Positions 53,004-60,264 of a stretch of DNA of 64,000 nucleotides are shown piece by piece (positions within the stretch are counted from its first letter, which is position 1; each line of letters starts with the position of its first letter). This DNA comes from W0P28-013 sp964570565 (GTDB taxonomy: Bacteria > Bacteroidota > Bacteroidia > Bacteroidales > Paludibacteraceae), in assembly GCA_964570565.1 (NCBI GenBank), contig CAZMYT010000001.1, forward strand, positions 248,001-312,000, written 5' to 3'. The notes beneath the pieces were generated by a model. It saw only the letters and a program-made list of their open reading frames with translations. It made no database searches and had not been told where the DNA came from. Position numbers and translations under genes: made by a program.

Positions 53004-53852
53004 TTAAATAGTTTGTTCTCCTTCAGTATATTCCCCTAAAATCTTGATGTTGCGTATCAATGGTCGAATGGCATCGATAGCTTGTGTGTAGCGCATCTGG
53101 TTATCGAAACTTAAATCGATGTAAAATAGGTATTCCCACTCGTGACCAATCACTGGTAGTGATTGTATCTTGGTTAAATTGATGTTGTAGAACGAAAGAA
53201 TAGTAAGTACTTTTGATAAACTGCCTTGTTCGTGTGGAAGCGAAAATACAATAGATGCTTTGTTGCAGCTCTCTTTCTGGGTGATTTGTTCGTCTTTATC
53301 TTTGTGCGCCACCATTAAAAATCGAGTAAAATTATGTTTATTTGTTTCGATTCCTTCGGCTAAAATTTTGAGACCAAATTGTTTGGCTGTTTCTGCGTAA
53401 CAGATGCCCGCAATACCTTGTTGGTTGGAAGTAGCTATTTTGTGAGCGCTTTTTGCGGTATCTTCTGCCTCTATTAATTGAATGTGAGGATGTTGCGATA
53501 GGAATTGTTCGCATTGTAACAGCGCCATATAGTGTGAACGTACCTCGTGAATATCTTCAATCTCTTGTCCTTCTAAAGCCACTAAGCTGTGTTTGATGCG
53601 TAATTTGTGCTCGCCAATAATCCGAACATCACTATCTTTCAGTAGATTGTAGTTTTGCAAGAGGCTACCTGCAATGGTGTTTTCTATTGCTATGGCTCCA
53701 ACAATAGTCGGATTTTGTCGTACTAAATCAATAGATTCTTTGAATGTATCGCACGACAACGTTTCGATAGTGTTACCGAAATAGAGGCGTGCGGCAATGT
53801 CGTGAAAAGAACCTTTTGCCCCTTGAATGGCGACTTGAATGGGTGAATTCAT
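53004..53852 (-). CDS. pheA: Prephenate dehydratase
   Basis: The 282-residue protein has a periplasmic-binding-like PDT domain (VAIQGAKGSFHDIAARLYFG, AIAIENTIAGSLLQNYNLL, EVRSHYMALLQCEQFL) and a C-terminal ACT domain (ASIVFSLPHEQGSLSKVLTILSFYNINLTKIQSLP). The NFTRFLMV segment is equivalent to the family's TRF motif. It makes phenylpyruvate. The ACT domain should allow inhibition by phenylalanine. The gene follows an attenuator, with its ATG about 14 nt after the T-tract. Confidence 0.95.
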   Translation of the reverse strand: MNSPIQVAIQGAKGSFHDIAARLYFGNTIETLSCDTFKESIDLVRQNPTIVGAIAIENTIAGSLLQNYNLLKDSDVRIIGEHKLRIKHSLVALEGQEIEDIHEVRSHYMALLQCEQFLSQHPHIQLIEAEDTAKSAHKIATSNQQGIAGICYAETAKQFGLKILAEGIETNKHNFTRFLMVAHKDKDEQITQKESCNKASIVFSLPHEQGSLSKVLTILSFYNINLTKIQSLPVIGHEWEYLFYIDLSFDNQMRYTQAIDAIRPLIRNIKILGEYTEGEQTI

Positions 53853-53865
53853 GCTGTTTTTTCTA

Positions 53866-53901
53866 AAAACAAAAAATCCTGCTCGAATTGGAGCAGGATT
53901 T
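53866..53901 (-). terminator. Attenuator terminator hairpin (segments 2:3) before pheA
   Basis: Segment 2 (53891-53901, AAATCCTGCTC) pairs perfectly with segment 3 (53874-53884, GAGCAGGATTT) over 11 bp, with a 6-nt loop. It is followed by TTTTTTGTTTTT. This is a strong intrinsic terminator directly upstream of the pheA coding region. Confidence 0.92.
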
Positions 53902-53937
53902 CTGTATAATTACAAATTTTAAATGAAATTACATACG

Positions 53938-54003
53938 TCAAATCCTGCTCTTACTGCTAAAGTAAAAGTAGAAAAAGAAGTAGTTTAAAAATAATGATTT
54001 CAT
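53938..54003 (-). CDS. Phe/Tyr-rich leader peptide of the pheA operon
   Basis: The 21-residue frame starts with MKSLFLN, runs through YFFFYFYF (residues 8-15) and ends SSKSRI before TGA. Nine of 21 residues are Phe or Tyr, eight of them consecutive. The stop codon lies at the end of segment 1 of the attenuator. The leader starts only 20 nt after the 3' end of tRNA-Gln and there is no TAnnTTTG promoter box between them. A Shine-Dalgarno sequence is weak (AGAAAG), as is usual in this phylum. Confidence 0.92.
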   Translation of the reverse strand: MKSLFLNYFFFYFYFSSKSRI

Positions 54004-54023
54004 ATAAAATCTTTCTAATATTG

Positions 54024-54094
54024 TTGTCTCACCAGGATTCGAACCTAGACAGACAGTACCAAAAACTGTAGTGCTACCATTACACCATGAGACA
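54024..54094 (-). tRNA. tRNA-Gln (UUG)
   Basis: The minus strand folds into a cloverleaf: acceptor TGTCTCA/TGAGACA, D-arm GTGTAATGGTAGCAC, anticodon stem ACAGT/ACTGT with loop TTTTGGT (anticodon TTG at 54060-54062), and T-arm CTAGG-TTCGAAT-CCTGG. The discriminator is A; CCA is not encoded. It lies directly upstream of the Phe/Tyr leader peptide in the same orientation. Confidence 0.95.
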
Positions 54095-54121
54095 ATACCG
54101 CTTTCCCTTAGAAAAGTGGTG

Positions 54122-54153
54122 CAAAGGTAAAACTTTTTTTGATTCCTTCCAAA
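54122..54153 (-). promoter_or_regulatory. Promoter of tRNA-Gln and, probably, of the whole phe/tyr operon
   Basis: On the minus strand, TTTG (54150-54153), a 20-nt spacer and TACCTTTG (54122-54129) match the Bacteroidota consensus. The transcript would begin near 54115, about 20 nt before the tRNA. It is the only promoter-like site I find upstream of the leader peptide. Confidence 0.75.
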
Positions 54154-54220
54154 AAAAAATAAAAAAAAGTGCAATTTAATCTCATATCTTTTTTGCTCGC
54201 ATAAGTTGGTGGTTTTTTTG

Positions 54221-54228
54221 TATATTTG
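54221..54228 (+). promoter_or_regulatory. Promoter -7 box of gldA
   Basis: TATATTTG lies 26 nt before the ATG at 54255; the -33 element is unclear. Confidence 0.5.
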
Positions 54229-54254
54229 CAGGTTCATTTTTAATACCTTATTAG

Positions 54255-55151
54255 ATGTCGCTATCTGTTCAAGCTATTTGTAAGTCGTATTCCCAGAAAG
54301 TGGTTCTAAATCAGATAAATTTGGAACTAAAAGCTGGCGAAATTGTGGGTTTTTTAGGGCCCAATGGCGCTGGGAAGTCTACACTGATGAAAATTATTAC
54401 AGGTTTTGTGCAGCCCGACAGCGGTCAAGTTTCTGTGTGTGGCGAGCTTGTATCGTCGTCTAATTTGGCTACGCGTCGTTTGATTGGTTATTTGCCAGAG
54501 CATAATCCGCTTTATTTGGATATGTATGTGCGTGAATATCTCGATTTTGTGGCGAACTTTTACCAATTGGATAATCGTAAGGCGCGCATTGAGCAGATGA
54601 TTGAGCGTACTGGTTTGACTGCTGAATGTCATAAACGCATTGGACAATTATCCAAAGGTTATCGCCAACGTGTGGGATTAGCTCAAGCGCTTATTCATGA
54701 GCCGCAGGTGCTTATTTTAGATGAGCCGACTACTGGTTTAGACCCAAATCAATTGGTAGAGATTCGCCAACTGATTAGTGAAGTCGGTAAAGAAAAAACG
54801 GTACTGTTTTCCACTCATATTATGCAAGAAGTACAAGCCTTGTGTCGGCGTGTGGTAGTTATCAATAAAGGAAATATTGTAGCCGACGAGGCAGAATCGG
54901 TTATGACGCAAGGTTCTCAGATGCTGCGTTTCGAAGTCGAATTTTCGATGCCAATGCATCACGATTTAGCCCAAATTTCTAGTGATATTTTGAAAGTGGA
55001 TGCGTTGTCTGATAAATTATTTCAGATTTCGGCACGCTCAGATGTGAGGGAACTATTGTTTAGTTTTGCCACTGAAAAGAAAATGACGATTTTGACCATG
55101 CGTCAACTGGAGGAATCGATGGAAGAGATTTTTAGAGCGTTGACAAAATAA
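54255..55151 (+). CDS. gldA: ABC transporter ATP-binding protein GldA
   Basis: The 298-residue ATPase has Walker A LGPNGAGKSTLMKIITGF near residue 34, signature LSKGYRQRVGLAQALIHEP, Walker B LILDEPTTGLDPNQL, and the H-loop FSTHIMQEVQ. The C-terminal ~80 residues (FEVEFSMPMHHDLAQISS, MRQLEESMEEIFRALT) fit the GldA-type extension. In gliding Bacteroidota GldA works with GldF and GldG; neither gene is next to it here. Non-gliding members also carry it, so gliding is not implied. Confidence 0.88.
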   Translation: MSLSVQAICKSYSQKVVLNQINLELKAGEIVGFLGPNGAGKSTLMKIITGFVQPDSGQVSVCGELVSSSNLATRRLIGYLPEHNPLYLDMYVREYLDFVANFYQLDNRKARIEQMIERTGLTAECHKRIGQLSKGYRQRVGLAQALIHEPQVLILDEPTTGLDPNQLVEIRQLISEVGKEKTVLFSTHIMQEVQALCRRVVVINKGNIVADEAESVMTQGSQMLRFEVEFSMPMHHDLAQISSDILKVDALSDKLFQISARSDVRELLFSFATEKKMTILTMRQLEESMEEIFRALTK

Positions 55152-55193
55152 CAGCTTAAAACAGCCTTTCGCAGGCTATTAATTCTTTTGAAT

Positions 55194-56210
55194 ATGTCGG
55201 AATTTGATATACATCAATCGCCTAATGAACGTGATAATGATTTAGAACGCGCTTTGCGTCCTTTATCATTTGTCGATTTTCGCGGTCAAGAGAAGGCGAT
55301 AGAAAACCTCTCGATTTTTGTGCAAGCTGCAAAACAGCGTAACGAAAGTCTGGATCATGTGTTATTGCATGGTCCTCCGGGGCTTGGCAAAACAACTTTG
55401 TCCAATATTATTGCCAATGAATTAGGCGTTGGATTTAAAGTTACTTCGGGTCCCGTGCTTGATAAACCTGGCGATTTAGCAGGTTTACTTACTGGTTTGG
55501 AACGTAACGATGTGTTGTTTATTGATGAAATTCATCGTTTGAGTCCAATCGTGGAAGAGTATCTTTATTCTGCCATGGAGGATTATCGTATTGATATTAT
55601 GATTGACAAAGGGCCTAGTGCTCGGTCGATACAAATAGATTTAGAGCCATTTACGTTGATAGGCGCTACTACGCGTAGTGGTTTACTAACCAGCCCTTTG
55701 CGAGCTCGTTTTGGTATTAATTGTCATTTTGAGTATTACGACGAGCAGATTTTAACTGAAATTATTAAACGTTCCTCATTTATTTTAGATGTGCCAATAG
55801 CTGACGATGCGGCCGTTGAAATTGCTTTGCGCAGTCGTGGAACACCTCGTGTGGCCAATGCATTGTTGCGTCGGGTACGTGATTTTGCACAAGTGAAAGG
55901 CAGTGGTAAAATAGATGTCGAAATTGCACGTTTTGCACTTGAAGCTCTTAATATTGACAAATATGGTTTGGATGAAATTGATAATAAAATTTTACTCACC
56001 ATTATCGATAAATTTAATGGTGGTCCAGTGGGTTTAACCACTATTGCCACTGCTTTAGGCGAAGATGCTGGAACGATAGAAGAGGTTTACGAACCATTCT
56101 TGATTAAAGAAGGATTTATAAAACGTACTCCTAGAGGGCGTGAGGTTACGGGATTGGCTTATAAGCACTTGGGGCGACTAAAACCAAGTGAACAAACAAG
56201 TTTATTTTAA
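55194..56210 (+). CDS. ruvB: Holliday junction branch migration DNA helicase RuvB
   Basis: The 338-residue AAA+ protein starts at the ATG at 55194; a TTG two codons earlier is not needed. It has Walker A LLHGPPGLGKTTLSNIIA, Walker B LFIDEIHRLSPIVEEYLYSAMEDY, sensor 1 TLIGATTRSGLLTSPLRARFG, and the C-terminal winged helix (GLTTIATALGEDAGTIEEVYEPFLIKEGFI, ending GREVTGLAYKHLG). It drives branch migration with RuvA and RuvC, which are not in this window. It is followed by the flippase gene after 12 bp. Confidence 0.96.
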   Translation: MSEFDIHQSPNERDNDLERALRPLSFVDFRGQEKAIENLSIFVQAAKQRNESLDHVLLHGPPGLGKTTLSNIIANELGVGFKVTSGPVLDKPGDLAGLLTGLERNDVLFIDEIHRLSPIVEEYLYSAMEDYRIDIMIDKGPSARSIQIDLEPFTLIGATTRSGLLTSPLRARFGINCHFEYYDEQILTEIIKRSSFILDVPIADDAAVEIALRSRGTPRVANALLRRVRDFAQVKGSGKIDVEIARFALEALNIDKYGLDEIDNKILLTIIDKFNGGPVGLTTIATALGEDAGTIEEVYEPFLIKEGFIKRTPRGREVTGLAYKHLGRLKPSEQTSLF

Positions 56211-56222
56211 ATAGATACTATA

Positions 56223-57719
56223 ATGGCAGGCTTAAAAAAGTTGGCGCAAGAAACCGCTATTTACGGTGTAAGTAGCATTTTGGGAAGGTTTTTAAATTGG
56301 TGTTTGGTTCCTTTGTACTCATATGTGTTAGTTGATTCCAGCGATTATGGCATTGTTACCAATTTGTATGCTTGGACGGCTTTGGTTGTCATTATATTGA
56401 CTTATGGTATGGAAACGGGTTATTTCCGTTTTATTAATAAACAGCCAAAACATGAACAGACAGACAATAAAGTGTATAGTACAACGCTGACTAGTGTTGG
56501 AGCTACGTCTTTGTTGTTTTCGATTATTTGCATTGTATTTGGTCCTCAAATCGCAGCCTCGTTAGGTTATGCCAGCCATCCGGAATTTATCCAAATGCTT
56601 GGAGTGGTTGTTTCTATGGATGCTTTTGATTCTATTCCATTCTCATACTTGCGTTATAAAAACAAACCAATTGTGTTTGCCAGTCTAAAGTTGGTGATGA
56701 TTTTTGTGAATATTATTTTCAATATCTTTTTCTTGGTTATTTGTCCCAAATTGGCGGTTTCCAACCCTGAACTTATTGATTGGTTTTATGTTCCAAATTA
56801 TGGCGTTGGTTATATTTTTGTGGCCAATCTTATTTCTACCACTGCTGTTACGTTGGCCTTGATGCCGTATGTATTTGTTGGAAAATGGAATTTTGATAAA
56901 ACCTTATTACGTAGTATGTTGAAATATTCTTTGCCACTCTTGTTGTTGGGTGTGGCTGGTATTATGAATCAAACTATTGATAAGATTATTTTTCCTATGG
57001 TTTATCCAAATCCTGCAGAAGCGATGCGTGAGTTGGGTATTTATGGTGCCTGTTTTAAAGTGGCTATGGTGATGATGATGTTCACGTATGCGTTCCGTTT
57101 CGCTTACGAGCCATTTATTTTTGCAAAGAATTCGGATGCGGATAGTAAAGCTACTTATTCCAATGCTATGAAGTACTTTGTGATTACCACATTGTTCATC
57201 TTTTTAATTATTATTGCGTATATTGATATTTTCAAATTATTACTCGGCCCTCAATACCGTGAAGGGATTCGCATTATCCCAATTGTATTAATGGCTTATT
57301 TCTTACAAGGCGTGATGTATAATTTGTCGTTGTGGTACAAACTGGTAGATAAAACTATGTTTGGAGCATGGTTTTCTTTGATTGGTTTTATTGTTACTTT
57401 GGTTATTAATATTGTATTTATTCCTATCTATAGTTACATGGCATCAGCTTGGGCAGCATTGGTTAGCGCTGTGGTTATGGTGGTTTTGTCCTATGTGTTT
57501 GGTCAAAAATATTATCCAATTCATTATAAATTAAAGACCCTCGGTTTATATTTTGGATTGACTATGTTACTTTTGGCAGCTATGTATTTGGTTTCGTTCG
57601 AATGGCCAGTTGTTAATATTTTGTATCGCACCATTCTAGTGGCCATATATGTTGCTATAGTAGCGTGGCGAGAACTGCCACTGCTTCGGCCTAAACGTGT
57701 TACCAAAGCGAATACGTAG
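56223..57719 (+). CDS. Oligosaccharide flippase / polysaccharide biosynthesis membrane protein (MOP superfamily)
   Basis: The 498-residue protein has about 14 membrane helices and the start typical of Wzx/MurJ-related transporters (LAQETAIYGVSSILGRFLNWCLVPLYSYVLVDSSDYGIVTNLYAW). A conserved charged stretch, YAFRFAYEPFIFAKN, lies in the middle. Such proteins move lipid-linked sugar units across the inner membrane. Which polymer is exported is not clear, since the neighbours are ruvB and the mre operon. Confidence 0.9.
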   Translation: MAGLKKLAQETAIYGVSSILGRFLNWCLVPLYSYVLVDSSDYGIVTNLYAWTALVVIILTYGMETGYFRFINKQPKHEQTDNKVYSTTLTSVGATSLLFSIICIVFGPQIAASLGYASHPEFIQMLGVVVSMDAFDSIPFSYLRYKNKPIVFASLKLVMIFVNIIFNIFFLVICPKLAVSNPELIDWFYVPNYGVGYIFVANLISTTAVTLALMPYVFVGKWNFDKTLLRSMLKYSLPLLLLGVAGIMNQTIDKIIFPMVYPNPAEAMRELGIYGACFKVAMVMMMFTYAFRFAYEPFIFAKNSDADSKATYSNAMKYFVITTLFIFLIIIAYIDIFKLLLGPQYREGIRIIPIVLMAYFLQGVMYNLSLWYKLVDKTMFGAWFSLIGFIVTLVINIVFIPIYSYMASAWAALVSAVVMVVLSYVFGQKYYPIHYKLKTLGLYFGLTMLLLAAMYLVSFEWPVVNILYRTILVAIYVAIVAWRELPLLRPKRVTKANT

Positions 57720-57801
57720 AATTTTTTCTATTTAAAAACGCTTGTTGATAAGTTTTTGTAAAAGCTAAGTAACTTACTAGTAGCGTTTCAATTTCTTTTA
57801 G

Positions 57802-57809
57802 TACTTTTG
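57802..57809 (+). promoter_or_regulatory. Promoter -7 box of the mre operon
   Basis: TACTTTTG lies 38 nt before the mreB ATG. Confidence 0.55.
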
Positions 57810-57847
57810 TAGCTCAATTTGTAAATTCTTACTTACGATATTAAATT

Positions 57848-58870
57848 ATGGGACTTTTTTCTCTTACGCAGGAAATAGCTATTGACTTAGGAACGGCTAA
57901 TACTATTATCATTTGCAATGATAAAATTGTGGTTGATGAACCTTCGGTTGTAGCTTTAGATAGACGCACTGACAAGCTCCTTGCCATTGGTAAGGTAGCT
58001 CAGCAAATGCATGGTAAAGCACATGAGGGTATACGTACTGTTCGTCCGTTGAGGGATGGTGTAATAGCCGATTTCTATGCCGCAGAATTGATGATTCGTG
58101 GTATGATTAAATTAATTCCTCATAAAAATCAGTTGTTTACACCTTCGTTACGCATGGTAATTGGTATTCCTTCGGGAAGTACAGAGGTTGAAATTCGTGC
58201 TGTGCGTGACTCTTCAGAACATGCGGGTGGACGTGAGGTTTATATGATTTATGAGCCGATGGCTGCTGCTATTGGTATTGGTTTAGATGTGGAAGCGCCT
58301 GCTGGTAACATGGTGGTTGATATAGGTGGTGGTACTACTGAAATTGCAGTTATTTCATTGGGTGGTATGGTGGCTAATAAATCTATTCGTATCGCTGGTG
58401 ATGATTTTACGGCTGACATTATGGAGTACATGAACCGTCAACATAATATCAAGGTGGGTGAGCGCACTGCAGAGCAAATCAAGATTAATGTTGGTTCTGC
58501 CTTGACAGACTTGGGTGATGAAGCGCCTGAAGATTATATCGTTCGTGGTCCTAATCGTATGACGTCATTGCCAATGGAAGTGCCAGTTTCTTATATGGAA
58601 ATTGCTCATTGTCTAGAAAAATCGATTACTAAGATTGAAGCGGCTGTATTAGCAGCATTAGAAAGTACTCCTCCTGAAATTTATGCCGATTTGGTTAAAA
58701 ATGGTATTTATTTGGCTGGTGGTGGAGCGTTGTTGCGCGGCTTGGCTAAACGTTTGACTGATAAGATTCAAATTCAATTCCATGTGGCTGATGATCCTTT
58801 GCATGCTGTAGCTCGTGGAACTGGTGTTGCGCTTAAAAATGTACACAAGTTTCAATTCTTGTTACGTTAA
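57848..58870 (+). CDS. mreB: Rod-shape-determining actin-like protein MreB
   Basis: The 340-residue actin homologue has phosphate 1 IAIDLGTANTIIICND, phosphate 2 NMVVDIGGGTTEIAVISLGG, the connect regions, and adenosine site LAGGGALLRGLAKRL. It forms membrane-bound filaments that guide peptidoglycan synthesis. It leads the row mreB, mreC, mreD, mrdA, rodA. Rod-shaped or elongated cells are therefore expected. Confidence 0.97.
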   Translation: MGLFSLTQEIAIDLGTANTIIICNDKIVVDEPSVVALDRRTDKLLAIGKVAQQMHGKAHEGIRTVRPLRDGVIADFYAAELMIRGMIKLIPHKNQLFTPSLRMVIGIPSGSTEVEIRAVRDSSEHAGGREVYMIYEPMAAAIGIGLDVEAPAGNMVVDIGGGTTEIAVISLGGMVANKSIRIAGDDFTADIMEYMNRQHNIKVGERTAEQIKINVGSALTDLGDEAPEDYIVRGPNRMTSLPMEVPVSYMEIAHCLEKSITKIEAAVLAALESTPPEIYADLVKNGIYLAGGGALLRGLAKRLTDKIQIQFHVADDPLHAVARGTGVALKNVHKFQFLLR

Positions 58871-58943
58871 TTTGATAATTGTATAATCAAATAAAACGAG
58901 GGTAGAATATTTATTTTACCCTTTGTCTTTTCAAAATACACAT

Positions 58944-59762
58944 ATGTCAGCTTTATTACGTTTCTTTGCACGTTTTGCATTAGTTTTTGAGTTCCTCTTT
59001 TTGGAAATCATAGCTTTTGTCTTGATTTTTCACGCTAATGCATTTCAACAAAGCGTTATTTATAGAGCAAATACGGCATTTGTGGTCTCGGTATATGAAA
59101 CTACGAGTGCTTGGTCAGACTATTTTCATTTAGGTATCGATAACCAAAAATTGGCTCACGAAAATGAGGTATTGACGAATAAAATAGCTCGTTTAGAAAC
59201 TAAATTGGCGGCTTTAAAAGATACTTCGGTCGTTGTTACACCAGCTTATCGTGCTATTTCGGCTAAAGTGGTTTATAGTAGTGTCAATAAAATTCAGAAT
59301 TACATTTTAATTGACAAAGGTAAAGATTATGGTCTAGCTCCTGATATGGGTGTTGTTTCTGATGAGGGAGTTGTTGGCGTAATTGAAAGTGTCGCAGAGC
59401 ATTTTTCCGTCGTATTACCTATTCTTAATACGAAATTGTTGGTAAGTGGCAAGTTGAAAACTAACAATGCTTTGGGATCTGTGGTTTGGAATGGCATTTC
59501 GCCTACAGTGGCACAATTTACAGAAATTCCTAGCCATGTTGAAGTCGTGGAGGGTGATTCTGTCGTGACGAGTGGATTTTCAGCTATATTTCCTGAGGGA
59601 ATTTTTATAGGTACTATTGATGATGTGGACTACCAAGATCATCAAACCTTTTGTGATATCAAATTGAAATTAGCCACCAATTTCCAGTCATTGCATTACG
59701 TACGTGTGCTTGATGTGAACCGTCGGGAAGAACAACAACAAATAGAAAAAACAATACCTTGA
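58944..59762 (+). CDS. mreC: Rod-shape-determining protein MreC
   Basis: The 272-residue protein starts at the ATG at 58944; a TTG seven codons upstream is less likely. It has one N-terminal membrane helix (FALVFEFLFLEIIAFVLIF), a coiled coil (LAHENEVLTNKIARLETKLAALKD) and a periplasmic beta-barrel pair with the family motif IDKGKDYGLAPDMGVVSDEGVVGVIE. It links MreB filaments to the synthases outside the membrane. It is 1 bp before mreD. Confidence 0.94.
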   Translation: MSALLRFFARFALVFEFLFLEIIAFVLIFHANAFQQSVIYRANTAFVVSVYETTSAWSDYFHLGIDNQKLAHENEVLTNKIARLETKLAALKDTSVVVTPAYRAISAKVVYSSVNKIQNYILIDKGKDYGLAPDMGVVSDEGVVGVIESVAEHFSVVLPILNTKLLVSGKLKTNNALGSVVWNGISPTVAQFTEIPSHVEVVEGDSVVTSGFSAIFPEGIFIGTIDDVDYQDHQTFCDIKLKLATNFQSLHYVRVLDVNRREEQQQIEKTIP

Positions 59763-59763
59763 T

Positions 59764-60264
59764 ATGCAAGATCGACTAAAAATAGTTTTAAACTTTTTTC
59801 TGCTTATAGCTGTTCAGATATTGATTTTGAATAATATACAGTTGTTTGGATTAATCAATCCGTATTTGTATATCTTGTTCATTATCACATTACCTATGTT
59901 TGTGTCTCCTGGCTTTATGTTGCTTCTAGCGTTTGTTCTAGGTGGTATTATTGACGTGTTTTCGCACAGCTATGGTATTCATATGGCAGCAACGGTTTTA
60001 GTGGCTTTTATTCGTCCATATATTATGGGGTTGTTTGCTTCTCGCGAAGATATGGAAAAGTCGGCGCCAACTTATCGTAATTTTGGTATTTCTTTTCTTA
60101 AATATGCCTCGTTAATAGTGGTTATTCATCATTTTGTACTGTTTTCTTTGGAGGCATTTTCGTTTTCCCATTTTGGTATGGTACTGCTTAAAACAGTGTG
60201 TAGTAGTTTGGTTACCATACTTCTTATCTTTGGTATTCAAAGCATTAATTTTAAAAGAAGGTGA
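59764..60264 (+). CDS. mreD: Rod-shape-determining membrane protein MreD
   Basis: The 166-residue protein has about five membrane helices (LNFFLLIAVQILILNNIQLFGLINPYLYILFIITLP, LLLAFVLGGIIDVFSHSYGIHMAATVLVAF). The sequence is weakly conserved in the family, but size, topology and operon position fix the call. Its stop codon overlaps the GTG start of mrdA. Confidence 0.9.
   Translation: MQDRLKIVLNFFLLIAVQILILNNIQLFGLINPYLYILFIITLPMFVSPGFMLLLAFVLGGIIDVFSHSYGIHMAATVLVAFIRPYIMGLFASREDMEKSAPTYRNFGISFLKYASLIVVIHHFVLFSLEAFSFSHFGMVLLKTVCSSLVTILLIFGIQSINFKRR

Larger units (their letters stand above)
53866..54003 (-). promoter_or_regulatory. Phe/Tyr ribosome-mediated transcription attenuator of the pheA operon
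   Basis: Three 11-nt segments lie in order on the minus strand: 1 (53940-53950), 2 (53891-53901) and 3 (53874-53884). Segments 1 and 3 are the same sequence and segment 2 is their exact complement, so 1:2 and 2:3 cannot form together. Segment 1 covers the last codons of the leader peptide. If the ribosome stalls on the Phe/Tyr run, segment 1 is free and forms the antiterminator with 2. If it reaches the stop codon, it masks segment 1, and 2:3 forms the terminator. This is the classical leader-peptide design, inferred entirely from the sequence. Confidence 0.9.

Noticed and set aside
53938..54237. A 99-codon frame on the minus strand ending in the Phe/Tyr leader
   Set aside because: Its first two thirds cross the promoter and the tRNA-Gln gene; only the last 21 codons, starting at 54003, make biological sense.
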